Source of the DNA: an uncultured Rubritalea sp.
GTDB lineage: Bacteria > Verrucomicrobiota > Verrucomicrobiia > Verrucomicrobiales > Akkermansiaceae
Assembly: GCA_937923145.1 (NCBI GenBank)
Contig: CALAJT010000015.1
Location: 110,892 to 174,891, forward strand
Direction: 5' to 3'
Length of the DNA: 64,000 nucleotides
The position numbers and the translations under genes were made by a program. The stretch's first letter is position 1; every line of letters starts with the position of its first letter. Below are positions 10,669 to 21,188 of this stretch, one piece after another. Under the pieces are notes generated by a model. The model saw only the letters and a program-made list of their open reading frames with translations, did no database searches and was not told where the DNA came from.

Positions 10669-11427
10669 TTAGACTTTGCCGAAGCGTCTGTCGCGGAGCG
10701 AAAATTCCTGAAGTGAGGCCACTAATTGATCATGGCGAAAATCTGGCCAGAGTTTATCAGTAATGACGATTTCAGCGTAGCTAAGCTGCCATAGTAGGAA
10801 GTTAGAAAGTCTCAGCTCACCAGACGTTCTGATAAGTAAATCTGGGTCTGGTATGTCTGCTGTATAGAGGTGATCAGAGAGCATTTGGTTATCTATGTCT
10901 TCAATCTTAATGTCACCTGCTACTGCTTTAAGAGCAAGTTGTTTTGCTGCATCTACGATCTCTTCTCTACCACCATAAGATAGAGCTAGTATCATAGTAA
11001 CTGCAGTATTAGCAGCTGTCTTAGCGATAGCGTGATCAAGTTCATCACGAACGTTTTTAGGTAACATATCTAGTCTACCAATTGCCTTTAAACGGACATT
11101 GTCCTCTAACATTTCTGGAAGTCGTTCTTTTAGAAATTTTTCTAACAACCCCATAAGGGCCTCTACTTCTGACTCTGGACGATTCCAGTTCTCAGAAGAA
11201 AACGCATAGAGTGTCAGATACTTAATACCTAATTGATCACATGACTTTACGATGTGCTTTACGGAGTCAGCGCCTGTTCTATGTCCAGCGACTCTTGGAA
11301 GTCCACGCTTCTTAGCCCAGCGTCCATTCCCATCCATAATGACAGCAAGATGCTCAGGAACTTTGAGTGTGTCTAAGTTAACTGCTTTCTTCTTGAGCGA
11401 AAATTTCATCCAGAAAAGAATGAGCAA
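10669..11427 (-). CDS. uppS: Undecaprenyl diphosphate synthase (isoprenyl transferase); start probably 11409
   Basis: HLAVIMDGNGRWAKKRGLPRVAGHRTG...RTSGELRLSNFLLWQLSYAE. Confidence 0.96.
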   Translation of the reverse strand: MLILFWMKFSLKKKAVNLDTLKVPEHLAVIMDGNGRWAKKRGLPRVAGHRTGADSVKHIVKSCDQLGIKYLTLYAFSSENWNRPESEVEALMGLLEKFLKERLPEMLEDNVRLKAIGRLDMLPKNVRDELDHAIAKTAANTAVTMILALSYGGREEIVDAAKQLALKAVAGDIKIEDIDNQMLSDHLYTADIPDPDLLIRTSGELRLSNFLLWQLSYAEIVITDKLWPDFRHDQLVASLQEFSLRDRRFGKV

Positions 11428-11502
11428 TTTTCAGCGTTATGCAAGTGTCTAAATAAGGAATAGGGTATCTCTTTAACGATGCAAAATGGTAGGATTATGA
11501 AA

Positions 11503-12198
11503 CTATCTTCTACGTTTAGCTAATAGAGCTATTGAACCGAATGTTAAGAGTAATACTGATGAAGGTTCGGGAACTACATTACCTAATATCTGCACATTAC
11601 TCAATGAAATTTCTTCAGGTCCAGCATTTACTCTAACAGTAAAAGTGAGGCTATTAATTGCAGAATTATCAACACTCGTATCAAAAGCGAAATCAGATCC
11701 AAAGTTACTAGTTGGAAAAGTAGAGCCATTAGTAAAATCTGTGGCTGCTGTTGTTCCAGAAATTCCGTTACTATCAATGGTAACTCCAGAGCCTACAATA
11801 TGAATACCATCGCTAGCCGTAACAGCTCCACCTCCTGAAGCGTCCCACTCTAAAACACCTACTGTAGAGCCGTCAAAACCAAGGGTTATGTTTTCAAAAC
11901 CCAGTGTTGAAATAGAACCGTTTAGAGTAACTCTAATTTGTACACCCCCTGCGCTTCCACTTTTATCAGCAGTTATAGTACCCCCTGCGACTATAGAGTC
12001 ATTGTTTCCGCCAGTTTCAGTAAAGGTCTGGGTCCATATAGTATCATCAAAGTTCAACGTTGCAACAACTGCAGCTTTAGAGGTAATTAGTAATATTAAA
12101 GATACTATAAAGGAATAGGAGGTAATTTTTGTTTGCATAATTAATTTAAGTTTAGGCATTCGAACTTTAATAGTCCAAGTAAAATATGGTAATTTCAC
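11503..12198 (-). CDS. PEP-CTERM sorting-domain protein
   Basis: C-terminal VPEPSSVLLLTFGSIALLAKRRR; start may be an internal ATG (MQTKITSYS). Confidence 0.85.
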   Translation of the reverse strand: MKLPYFTWTIKVRMPKLKLIMQTKITSYSFIVSLILLITSKAAVVATLNFDDTIWTQTFTETGGNNDSIVAGGTITADKSGSAGGVQIRVTLNGSISTLGFENITLGFDGSTVGVLEWDASGGGAVTASDGIHIVGSGVTIDSNGISGTTAATDFTNGSTFPTSNFGSDFAFDTSVDNSAINSLTFTVRVNAGPEEISLSNVQILGNVVPEPSSVLLLTFGSIALLAKRRR

Positions 12199-12239
12199 TA
12201 ACAGTTTTATAAGAGAAGAGACCTTATTCTAATGAATTA

Positions 12240-12600
12240 ATTACTGTGGACAACTAAGAACAAACCAGCGTCTGCCTGTGAATAAACTGTGGATTGAGAA
12301 CAACAGTGAATATCTTTAATGCTAAAAACTACTTTTCCTCACCGCCACAAAGAGCTTACCCGCACACTTTACACACGGTGGAACACTTATTCTATCAATG
12401 TGGAACAGCTAAATTAGACACTTATCCACATGCATAAGAAGAAGAAATGTTTTCTAATTTTAAAAAGAAATATATTAACCTTGTTGGTAAGTTCCCTTAT
12501 TTAATGAGTATGTGATCATCTAATTTCAATTATTCTCTTTAAAATATTATAGAAATAAAAAGTCTCAATCAAAAGATAATTCAAGTTCATCAAACAAACA
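12240..12600. other. Candidate replication origin: DnaA-box cluster plus AT-rich stretch
   Basis: TTATCCACA 12422-12430 (+); TTATTCACA as TGTGAATAA 12277-12285 (-); one-mismatch boxes at 12245-12253, 12367-12375, 12399-12407; AT-rich 12440-12600. Confidence 0.45.
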
Positions 12601-12618
12601 CCAAGGAACCTAATCAAA

Positions 12619-13194
12619 ATGAAAAACAGAAATAACTTTAAAGCGATCGGTGCCAGCTTAATGCTCATTACAAGCTTGATTCCAAGCACAGTGCTAGCGC
12701 AGGCAACTCTAGAAGAAAGAAAGCAGAAAACAGCACAAGTAGCGAAGCTCTACAATATGGCAGAAAAAGCCTATAGAGATGGTGACGTAGACGTGGCTAG
12801 GGACACTCTACAAATCGTCCTTGCAGAGCAGCCAGGGCATCCTCATGCGATCGCTATGCTAAAAAGAATCAAACTCAATGGAAGCCAATTTGAGCTAGCT
12901 AAGAAAAAACGATTATTCAGTAGCGTGATCATTAAGGAGGTAGACTTCAAAGAAGTTAATCTAGCTCAAGCTCTTAAAATATTAAACCAACAAGTGATGA
13001 CTGCTTCTGGGAAGAAAGTGATTCCTAACTTTGTTATCACTGACCCGAAAGAGTATTTGGGAGATGAACGTATCGAATTACAGATGACAAACGTCCCAGC
13101 TGGAACGGTTTTAGATCATCTCATGAAAAAAACTAATACATCAGCAAAATTCGGCAAATATTCTATTACTGTTAGACCAAGATCTAGCCAATAG
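12619..13194 (+). CDS. Secreted protein with TPR-like segment and STN-like (secretin/TonB short N-terminal) domain
   Basis: Signal peptide; IIKEVDFKEVNLAQALKILNQQ...IELQMTNVPAGTVLDHLMKKTNTSAKFGKYSITVRP resembles the STN pattern. Confidence 0.6.
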   Translation: MKNRNNFKAIGASLMLITSLIPSTVLAQATLEERKQKTAQVAKLYNMAEKAYRDGDVDVARDTLQIVLAEQPGHPHAIAMLKRIKLNGSQFELAKKKRLFSSVIIKEVDFKEVNLAQALKILNQQVMTASGKKVIPNFVITDPKEYLGDERIELQMTNVPAGTVLDHLMKKTNTSAKFGKYSITVRPRSSQ

Positions 13195-13592
13195 TCGATA
13201 ACCAAAGGGTATAAATAATTCTATACATGGAGGCCCTGTCATTTTCTAGCATATCATTCTACAGAGAATTTATGACTGGTGTACTGTATAGTTTTTATCA
13301 ATTCCTCAGTTATGTCTAACAGTTAATAGAGCGAGCATCATCTGGATAATTTTAAGAGATAATAATTGCGAATGACAAGGATACCATGGAAATGAACCAC
13401 TTCAAAACTAAGAGTTTAGATGACCAGCAGCTGAGGGTGTGAGATTTAAATACTCTTATTTAAAAGCTCCTAGATATTTGGATCGAAAGCCTCATAGATA
13501 ACAAGAAATCTTGAAAGTATATGCTATGCTTAGTATTGCAGTTAAATAAAGAGAGAATATAGAAAGCTAAGTAGCTACTTTATTGACTATCT

Positions 13593-15089
13593 CTAATACT
13601 TTTTCCAGAGCCTACGGCTGAACAATACCAGCACTGCAATGAACTCCAAACGACCTAGAACCATCAGTCCAGCTAGGACGATGAGTGATGGTGAGGATAG
13701 ACCAGAGTAGTTGCCACTGGGTCCTAGTTCGCCAAAGGCTGGACCGATGTTGCAAATGCAAGAGAGTACTGCTGATGAACATGCCATGGCGGTGAGGTCT
13801 GGCTCTAGTAGTGAGATTATGATGGAGCCTAATAGGAAGAAGAATACGGCTAAGGAGACGACTACAAAGACACTAGTGACTACTTCAGGATGTACTGCCT
13901 TGCCATTCATCTTGAGTTTAAGAACTACATTAGGGCGGAAGCCTATGATGATTTCGTTTTTCAGTGCCCTCATCCAGAGTAGGATCCGGGAGACTTTAAG
14001 ACCACCAGCAGTAGAGCCTGAGCAACCTCCTATGATCATGAGGAGCATGATGACCTGCTTACTAAGCACAGGCCATAGTTCGTAGTCTCCAGAGGCAAAT
14101 CCTGTAGTGGTTATGATAGTGACTACATTGAACGCAGAGTCTATTTCAGAAACATTAGTCCCATTAATGTAATGACCTATGATGAGTATTAAAGAAGAGA
14201 CTAATATGATTATGAGATAAACCCTAGTTTCTTCATGTCGCTTGATTATACTGACGGATTTCTTCTGCCACATAGCGATATATAATGGGAAGCTGATGCC
14301 GCAGAGCATCATGAAGAAGATAAGCCAGAGTTTGATATTATCTGAGAAGCTAGTAATACTATCATTCTCTGTTCCAAATCCACCTGTAGAGGTAGTGGTG
14401 AATGCATGATTGATCGCTTGGAAAAAGGTCATGTCCATAGCCCAGAGACCTAGCATACAGATGAGTGTGAGAAAGCTATACACTAGCCATAGTTTACGCA
14501 TGGCAGTACGCAAATCAGTACTAGATAGATCCGCACCGTGGATCGATGACTCAAAGCTAAGTAGTGTCTTGCCACGTGTCTCTCCACTGAAAATAAGTAA
14601 AAAAGCACCGAGTATACCCATACCACCCAGCCACTGCGTCATGGAGCGCCAAAGTAACTTAGTCTGAGATAGATTTTCGACAGATGGATAGATGCTAGAG
14701 CCGGTAGTAGTAAGACCTGAGCAGGACTCAAAAATAGCTTTGTCGTAGCTTACTCCATCAGCACCTAAACTATGAGGTAGAGCAGCGAATAGCGAGCAAA
14801 GTAACCAGCCTAAACCTACTACAGTAATCGCCTCTCTTCTAAGAATCCTTGGTTCTGCATTATCAACATTTTTACTCTTACCTTTCAGTTTATATTTACC
14901 AAAACCATACGCAGCTAGGCCAGTAAATACGGTAATCAGAATAGACATCCACCAGCCAATATAATCCACAGCTGATGCCCCTGGTCTATTCGAGATGAGA
15001 ATTTCACCAAGCACAAAACAGGCACCCATACTCACTCCGAGGAGCATTATGAGAATCCCTAAGGATCGTATGATGATACTAGAATTCAT
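13593..15089 (-). CDS. trkH: TrkH-family potassium uptake protein
   Basis: LTTTGSSIYPSVENLSQTKLLWRSMTQWLGGMGI, TTSTGGFGTENDS, GGCSGSTAGGLKVSR selectivity-filter-like repeats. Confidence 0.93.
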   Translation of the reverse strand: MNSSIIIRSLGILIMLLGVSMGACFVLGEILISNRPGASAVDYIGWWMSILITVFTGLAAYGFGKYKLKGKSKNVDNAEPRILRREAITVVGLGWLLCSLFAALPHSLGADGVSYDKAIFESCSGLTTTGSSIYPSVENLSQTKLLWRSMTQWLGGMGILGAFLLIFSGETRGKTLLSFESSIHGADLSSTDLRTAMRKLWLVYSFLTLICMLGLWAMDMTFFQAINHAFTTTSTGGFGTENDSITSFSDNIKLWLIFFMMLCGISFPLYIAMWQKKSVSIIKRHEETRVYLIIILVSSLILIIGHYINGTNVSEIDSAFNVVTIITTTGFASGDYELWPVLSKQVIMLLMIIGGCSGSTAGGLKVSRILLWMRALKNEIIIGFRPNVVLKLKMNGKAVHPEVVTSVFVVVSLAVFFFLLGSIIISLLEPDLTAMACSSAVLSCICNIGPAFGELGPSGNYSGLSSPSLIVLAGLMVLGRLEFIAVLVLFSRRLWKKY

Positions 15090-15129
15090 GAATGTTCTCT
15101 AGAATGATATTCAGAGAAAAAGCTAGAAT

Positions 15130-16143
15130 TTAGCTAAAGCCTAGTTTAGCCAAAGCTTCTTCAATATGAGGATTCACCTCTTGCTCCAGAGCTTCCATCG
15201 CACCACGTATTGCATTCTGCATTGCTAATGAGGATGATCCACCGTGTGAAATGATCACTACCCCGTTGATACCCAGCAGTGGGCTTCCACCGTAATATTC
15301 ATAAGAACTACGTTTCTTAACAGCTTTGAAAGCACCCTGGGCCATTGCTGCACCCATCGTTCTGAGTGGGCTGCGTTTAAACTCTAGCTTCATCCACTTG
15401 GACATAGCCTTAGCAGTCGCCTCACATGTCTTAAGAATGATATTCCCGGTGAAGCCATCTGTGAGCACTACATCAAGTTTTGTCTCGAAGAGATCGCCAC
15501 CTTCTACATTTCCTTTAAAAGTAAACGGAGCCTCGTCCCAGTCCTTTAATAGCTCAAAAGTCTGCTTAGTAAATGCTGTCCCCTTTTCATCTTCCTCGCC
15601 ATTTGACATGAGCCCGACGATAGGGTTCTCGACACCGTAGACATGCTTAGCAAACATAGCACCCATGACCGCATAGACCACCAGATGCTCTGGTTTGGCT
15701 TCAGGGTTAGCACCAGCATCGAGTAGATTACAGATACCGTATTCATTTGGCATAGGAGAGGCGATACCTGCTCGCTCTACGCCCTTCAGAGTTCTCAGCT
15801 TCAGTGTCGCGGCAGCTACTGCTGCACCAGTATTACCAGCGCTTACTAGAGCGTCTGCTTTACCGTCTTTCACCAGACCAGCAGCTACGGAAATAGATGA
15901 ATCTCTTTTAGAGCGTAGTGTCTTAGCACCACTCTCATGCATTTCTACCACTTGAGAAGCATGTACGATGACAGCTCTCTTATCAGTAAGATTATTCTTC
16001 TCGCATTCAGTTTTTAGAGTTTCTTCATCTCCTACTAAGTAAATGGTCTGAATCTGCGGATAGAGCGCAAGAGCCTCGCGAGCTCCTTCTATATTCACTA
16101 AAGGGGCATTATCACCACCCATTGCATCCAATGCTATTTTCAT
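15130..16143 (-). CDS. plsX: Phosphate acyltransferase PlsX
   Basis: MKIALDAMGGDNAP...GAREAL; VLTDGFTGNIILKTCEA. Confidence 0.96.
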   Translation of the reverse strand: MKIALDAMGGDNAPLVNIEGAREALALYPQIQTIYLVGDEETLKTECEKNNLTDKRAVIVHASQVVEMHESGAKTLRSKRDSSISVAAGLVKDGKADALVSAGNTGAAVAAATLKLRTLKGVERAGIASPMPNEYGICNLLDAGANPEAKPEHLVVYAVMGAMFAKHVYGVENPIVGLMSNGEEDEKGTAFTKQTFELLKDWDEAPFTFKGNVEGGDLFETKLDVVLTDGFTGNIILKTCEATAKAMSKWMKLEFKRSPLRTMGAAMAQGAFKAVKKRSSYEYYGGSPLLGINGVVIISHGGSSSLAMQNAIRGAMEALEQEVNPHIEEALAKLGFS

Positions 16144-16215
16144 AAATCTATACTAACTTGATGGAAATTAAATCCTATTAAAAAATCTGTCTAAATAACT
16201 CTATTCCACTACACA

Positions 16216-16252
16216 AAAAACGAGCGACGGACAAAATGCCATCGCTTCGTTT
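16216..16252 (-). terminator. Intrinsic terminator-like hairpin downstream of rpmF
   Basis: AAACGAGCGACGG...CCATCGCTTCGTTT with a T-run on the minus strand. Confidence 0.55.
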
Positions 16253-16278
16253 ATTAGAAAGAGGAAATAATTCGCTGA

Positions 16279-16461
16279 TTAGAGCGCATCAACGTCAAGA
16301 ATCTGACGCTCACGATAGTAGCCACATGATGGGCATGCAATGTGTCCAGGAATACGAGTATCGCACTCAGGACAAGTTTTAAGAAGTGGTGCTCTCCATC
16401 TGTTTGCGCCACGACGCATTTTTTGCTTCATTTTTGAGGTTCTACGCTTAGGTACTGCCAT
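16279..16461 (-). CDS. rpmF: 50S ribosomal protein L32
   Basis: MAVPKRRTSKMKQKMRRGANRW; CPECDTRIPGHIACPSCGYY. Confidence 0.96.
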   Translation of the reverse strand: MAVPKRRTSKMKQKMRRGANRWRAPLLKTCPECDTRIPGHIACPSCGYYRERQILDVDAL

Positions 16462-16485
16462 AATAATTGTGCCGATATTCGGCGG

Positions 16486-16986
16486 TTAATTGTTGTCTTT
16501 AAATTGATTGAATCCGTCTAAAGCTGACCATCGGTCATCACTCTTGCTCGGGGGCGCATCTGTTACACTATCTTCGACTGGTTTGTCCAGTGCTAAATAG
16601 CGTTCATCAAGCTCACATTCTTCAGGATCGTCACCTTCATCGCATCTAGGATAGGCTGGGAAATTTATAAGTAGCTCTTCACGCAAGTGTTCCGTAGCGT
16701 TCACGCTCCCTCCCACGATTTCGATACCGATTCCGACTTCTTCTAAAATAATTGTTTTTTTAAAAAATTTATTTGTTCGCACACACTTAAAATTGAAGGG
16801 CGCTGCGAGATATCCACGTAAAATAAGCTCATCATCAAAGCGCTGAACATAAAGATCATACTCTAATCCACCCAGCGGTTTCGCATCATTATCAGGCAGG
16901 CCAAAGACCTTATGGTCTAGCTCTCCTGAGTATGCCTTCCCCTCTTCTGGCAGATATGCCAGCTCTATGATTAATTCTTCACTCAT
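16486..16986 (-). CDS. DUF177 / YceD family protein
   Basis: Canonical DUF177-rpmF-plsX order; NFKCVRTNKFFKKTI and FPAYPRCDEGDDPEEC C-terminal pattern. Confidence 0.8.
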   Translation of the reverse strand: MSEELIIELAYLPEEGKAYSGELDHKVFGLPDNDAKPLGGLEYDLYVQRFDDELILRGYLAAPFNFKCVRTNKFFKKTIILEEVGIGIEIVGGSVNATEHLREELLINFPAYPRCDEGDDPEECELDERYLALDKPVEDSVTDAPPSKSDDRWSALDGFNQFKDNN

Positions 16987-17122
16987 GGCTTATACGTAAT
17001 TCCTATCGTAGGATTCGTCAAGTGTAGCGAATACTTAAATCAACTGTAACAAGTTTTTTATAAAGACTTAGCTTGAGGAAAAACCCGATAAGTCTACTAT
17101 AGGGCATCAATATATTAAACCC

Positions 17123-17956
17123 ATGAAAAAACTATTCACCACCCTTTCCATCTTCGCACTCTCAGTAATAAGCTCCAAAGCTGATATATTGACTACAGTT
17201 AAAATTCCAAACTGGCAATCCTACCATATGACTTCAAAAAGTAAAAACCATGGTATAGGAGTTCTCCAAGATGGATCAATAGAACTCTTTTTCCTAAAGC
17301 GCGGTGAGAAGCTCAATCTCAATAAACCTGTAGAGCTAAAGCTCAAGATAGAACGTAGGACAAAAAATGGCACAAAGTGGACCACAAAAAGCGTAAAGAA
17401 AGATGGCTTCACCAATGTCCAGAAGGCAGCAGAGAATCCTGAAAAGCTTAGCCTATTTGGTAAAATCACTGGAGGTATAGAGTTTAAAATTGACTACACA
17501 TTTACAGATAAAGGTGTAATGATGAAAGCAGGATTCGTGGGTGAGCCTTTAGATGCAAAAACCGCCGACTACCGAATCAGTGTAGTGAGTGATGTTGAAG
17601 AATTAGTCACCGTGAGCAAAGATGAAGAAAACGACATTAAAAAGATCAAAAGTAAAACACGTGGTAGCGATCTGCGCATAGAAACGCGTAGAGGTAAACC
17701 TACTAAGATAAGATTCTACGAACCCATAGAGGTAGAAACACTAGCCAAAGATGAAATCGTATCCATCGAACTTAAAGCTGATAAGATAGGACGTAAAAGT
17801 CTCGTCTGGAGCTTGGCTAACAGCAAGCTTGGCAGCTTGAAAATCGAACCAGATGCCGACAACAAAATGCCCTATGATGGCTTCAAAGTAAGCACCATTC
17901 TCCTAGACGAAACAGGGAATATTCAAAGTGAAGGTATTTTATTAGAATATAAATAG
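17123..17956 (+). CDS. Secreted hypothetical protein
   Basis: Signal peptide MKKLFTTLSIFALSVISSKA; no recognised domain. Confidence 0.75.
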   Translation: MKKLFTTLSIFALSVISSKADILTTVKIPNWQSYHMTSKSKNHGIGVLQDGSIELFFLKRGEKLNLNKPVELKLKIERRTKNGTKWTTKSVKKDGFTNVQKAAENPEKLSLFGKITGGIEFKIDYTFTDKGVMMKAGFVGEPLDAKTADYRISVVSDVEELVTVSKDEENDIKKIKSKTRGSDLRIETRRGKPTKIRFYEPIEVETLAKDEIVSIELKADKIGRKSLVWSLANSKLGSLKIEPDADNKMPYDGFKVSTILLDETGNIQSEGILLEYK

Positions 17957-17960
17957 ATAT

Positions 17961-18743
17961 TTATTTCCCGCCGTACATCTTAGCTAGATCTAGCAGATCA
18001 GTTTTGTGGGGAACCTCTGCATCAGCAATTGCTTGCTTTTGTAATGTGGTTATCTCCTTGATACCAGCTTCAGAAAGATCGAGCATCGCGTTCATTTCAT
18101 CTCTGGAAAAAGTAGCTTCTTCTCCTGCCCCTTGGATCTCCACGAACTCTAGATCCTCAGTCATCACGACATTGAAGTCCACATCAGCATCTCTGTCTTC
18201 AGGATAGTTGAGGTCAAGCACAGGTGTCTTTTCATAGACGCCAGCGCTGACTGCAGCGATTAGCTTCTTCATTGGTGATTGTTTTATCTTACCAGAGGCT
18301 ATCAGCTTATTAAGCGCTATAGCCACCGCTACAGCACCACCAGTGATGGATGCAGTACGTGTGCCACCATCAGCCTGAAGCACATCACAATCGATCCAGA
18401 GCGTGCGGTGACCTAGCATCTTAAGATCTACCACAGCACGGAGCGAGCGACCTATGAGACGCTGAATCTCAGATGAGCGTCCATCTAGCTTACCTTGAGA
18501 AATATCACGGCGTTTTCTGTCTAGAGTGGAGTAAGGAAGCATAGAATACTCAGCAGTGAGCCAGCCACCCTTGATTTTCTGGTACTTCATCCACCCCGGG
18601 ATATTCTCCTCGATCGTGCAGGCACATATAACGCGTGTATTCCCAAAGGATACTAACACCGAGCCACTAGCATGTGGAGCTACGTTAGGAGTGAAAGAGA
18701 TAGGGCGGAGTTGATTGGTTTCGCGTTCGTCTGGTCTGGTCAT
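17961..18743 (-). CDS. rph: Ribonuclease PH
   Basis: RPDERETNQLRPISFTPNVAPHASGSVLVSFGNTRVICACTIEE; DCDVLQADGGTRTASITGG. Confidence 0.97.
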   Translation of the reverse strand: MTRPDERETNQLRPISFTPNVAPHASGSVLVSFGNTRVICACTIEENIPGWMKYQKIKGGWLTAEYSMLPYSTLDRKRRDISQGKLDGRSSEIQRLIGRSLRAVVDLKMLGHRTLWIDCDVLQADGGTRTASITGGAVAVAIALNKLIASGKIKQSPMKKLIAAVSAGVYEKTPVLDLNYPEDRDADVDFNVVMTEDLEFVEIQGAGEEATFSRDEMNAMLDLSEAGIKEITTLQKQAIADAEVPHKTDLLDLAKMYGGK

Positions 18744-18772
18744 ATTGCTTAGTAAATTTGTTATTGAGTAAA

Positions 18773-19100
18773 TTAGTTTCGTTCTAGTGCTAGCATGAAT
18801 TCATGCAGCTTTGCTTGTAATAGCTCTTTCTCAGGTAGCTGAGTTTTGTATTGAGAAATCATTGTGGGAGATAGTGAGCGTCCCATCGCATGCTCCACGA
18901 CTTCATCATCTTTCGTAGCACATAGCAATAGCCCAGTTCGCAGTCTCTACTTTGTCGCTAATGATCTTCCCGACCTGGCAATAGAGCTCAGTCAGCTCAG
19001 TATTCACTGCTTGGAGAGCACGTCCGTTACGCTCAGTGATTAACTCAGCAATTAAGCTGAATGTTGATTCATCTGGAATATGTTTGGGTAGTTCTGGCAC
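18773..19100 (-). pseudogene. Decayed DUF1016 / YhcG-type PDDEXK nuclease remnant: N-terminus joined to extreme C-terminus
   Basis: N part MPELPKHIPDESTFSLIAELITERNGRALQAVNTELTELYCQVGKIIS; after a frame shift, KDDEVVEHAMGRSLSPTMISQYKTQLPEKELLQAKLHEFMLALERN*, typical of the DUF1016 C-terminus. Confidence 0.75.
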
Positions 19101-19114
19101 AATAAATTTTCTTA

Positions 19115-20209
19115 CTAAACCCTCTCTAGCAGCACACCAGCCTCCGTGTGATGAGTGAATGGAAACTGATCGAACATCGCAAAGCGAGTGATTTTGTGCG
19201 TCTTGGTGAGGGTCTGTAGATTGTCTTTTAGTGAGTCTGGATTACAGGAAATGTAAACAATTCGATCATACGCTTGCACCATAGCAACTGACTTTTCATC
19301 CATACCCGCACGTGGTGGGTCTACGAAGATCGTCTTGAAATGGTATTCAGAGAGGTCGACTTCCTGTTGCCTTAATCTACTAAAACTACGCTCATCATTA
19401 ATAGCTTCGGTAATCTCTTCTGCAGATAAACGCGCTATCTTAAGATTTGGCACCTTATTCTCAGCGATATTAAACTGTGCAGAATCTACCGATGGCTTAG
19501 CAACTTCAGTAGCCAACACTTGGCGGAAGTTTGGCGCTAGAGCGATAGAGAAATTACCGTTGCCACAATACAGCTCTAGAAGATCTGAATCTTGAGAATT
19601 TAGAGTGCAGTCAATCGCCCACTCCAGCATCTTAGTCGCTACAGTGGCATTGGGCTGAGTAAAGGAATTTTCCACCTGCATATAGCGTATTTCCTTATCA
19701 TTCGGATAGAGTTTCTCGATCACATGCTCGTGATCTAGCACGATTTTCTGCTTACGTGCTCTTCCTATAACATGTAGATTAAAGCCGTCATCAATGAGTT
19801 CTTGCTTGAGTTCCCTAACCGCCTCAACCCACTCATCATCCAGCTGACGGTGATAGAGTAATGACACTAACATTTCTCCACTAAGTGTAGAAAGAAAATC
19901 AATCTGGAAAATACGTCTGCGTAAAACCTCAGAGTGCTTAACTTTTTCTATGAGTATAGGCATTAATCGATTAATCAGCTCAGAAGCCACGGGGAATTTC
20001 TCTACTTTGTAGCGTTCCTTCGTAGCTTGATCGAACATGATATAGTAAAGATCCTCCTCATCATGCCACACCCGAAACTCAGCTCGCATCCTATAATGCT
20101 CAGGTGGAGAGCGAAATACCTCTAGCTCTGGAAGCTCACCAAATGAGCTAAATAACTCCTGGAGAGATGCTGATTTTTGATCGAGTTGTGTTTGATAATC
20201 CTTGTTCAT
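19115..20209 (-). CDS. trmA: tRNA (uracil-5-)-methyltransferase
   Basis: [61 protein letters not shown]. Confidence 0.95.
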   Translation of the reverse strand: MNKDYQTQLDQKSASLQELFSSFGELPELEVFRSPPEHYRMRAEFRVWHDEEDLYYIMFDQATKERYKVEKFPVASELINRLMPILIEKVKHSEVLRRRIFQIDFLSTLSGEMLVSLLYHRQLDDEWVEAVRELKQELIDDGFNLHVIGRARKQKIVLDHEHVIEKLYPNDKEIRYMQVENSFTQPNATVATKMLEWAIDCTLNSQDSDLLELYCGNGNFSIALAPNFRQVLATEVAKPSVDSAQFNIAENKVPNLKIARLSAEEITEAINDERSFSRLRQQEVDLSEYHFKTIFVDPPRAGMDEKSVAMVQAYDRIVYISCNPDSLKDNLQTLTKTHKITRFAMFDQFPFTHHTEAGVLLERV

Positions 20210-20297
20210 CTTAATAGTCTGAACGCTAAACAGATTACCGTAGAAATTACAGAAATTTATCGTTTAGTAGAATCTAGGAAAGTGTTATGTTCTAGCA

Positions 20298-20465
20298 ATG
20301 AATAAGGAAATAATTATGGCACTAGTTGCTGGCATCATTGTGGGAGTGGTATTCAAAGCTCTAAAGCTACCTCTTCCAGCCCCACCCGTCCTGGCTGGTA
20401 TAATGGGTATTCTAGGCATCTACCTAGGTGGTATGGGCTATGACTGGATGCTCACTAAATTTTAA
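20298..20465 (+). CDS. XapX-like (DUF1427) small membrane protein
   Basis: Not in ORF track (55 aa): MNKEIIMALVAGIIVGVVFKALKLPLPAPPVLAGIMGILGIYLGGMGYDWMLTKF*. Confidence 0.8.
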   Translation: MNKEIIMALVAGIIVGVVFKALKLPLPAPPVLAGIMGILGIYLGGMGYDWMLTKF

Positions 20466-20480
20466 ACACATCTCAATAAT

Positions 20481-21188
20481 ATGACGCCTCATATCGAAGC
20501 GAAAGAAGGAGACTTTGCAGAAAGCATCCTACTCCCAGGGGATCCACTCAGGGCGAAATTCATCGCAGATAATTTCCTGACCGATGTAAGACAAATCAAT
20601 AGCGTGCGCAATATGCTCGGCTACACAGGCAACTATAATGGCAAGGAAGTTTCCGTCATGGGCACAGGCATGGGTATTCCATCCATGACCATTTATGTGA
20701 CCGAGTTAGTGAAATTCTACGGCGTTAAAAACCTCATTCGGGTAGGAAGCTGCGGTGCGGTGAGCGATGATGTTAAGGTGCGTGACTTAGTTTTAGCTGT
20801 AGGCGCCGCTACAGACTCTGGAGTTAATCGTGCGCGCTTCGGCGGTATGGATTTCTCCGCCACAGCAGACTTCGGACTACTCAGCAGTGCTGCAAATATT
20901 GCAGCTCAAAAGGGTCTAGAAATCAAGACTGGCAATATCTTCTCAGCCGATCTTTTCTACCATCCAGACGAGAAAATGCTAGAGACCCTCTCCACCATGA
21001 ATATCCTAGCAGTAGAAATGGAAGCCGCAGGACTCTACGGAATCGCCGCAGAATATCACAAACTAGGAGTCAAAGCCTTAGCCATCTGCACAGTCTCGGA
21101 TCATATCAAAACAGGGGAAGCACTACCGCCAGAAGAACGGCAGTCGTCATTTAGTGACATGATGGAAGTGGCTTTAGGGTGTATTTAA
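20481..21188 (+). CDS. deoD: Purine-nucleoside phosphorylase, DeoD type
   Basis: [40 protein letters not shown]. Confidence 0.96.
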   Translation: MTPHIEAKEGDFAESILLPGDPLRAKFIADNFLTDVRQINSVRNMLGYTGNYNGKEVSVMGTGMGIPSMTIYVTELVKFYGVKNLIRVGSCGAVSDDVKVRDLVLAVGAATDSGVNRARFGGMDFSATADFGLLSSAANIAAQKGLEIKTGNIFSADLFYHPDEKMLETLSTMNILAVEMEAAGLYGIAAEYHKLGVKALAICTVSDHIKTGEALPPEERQSSFSDMMEVALGCI

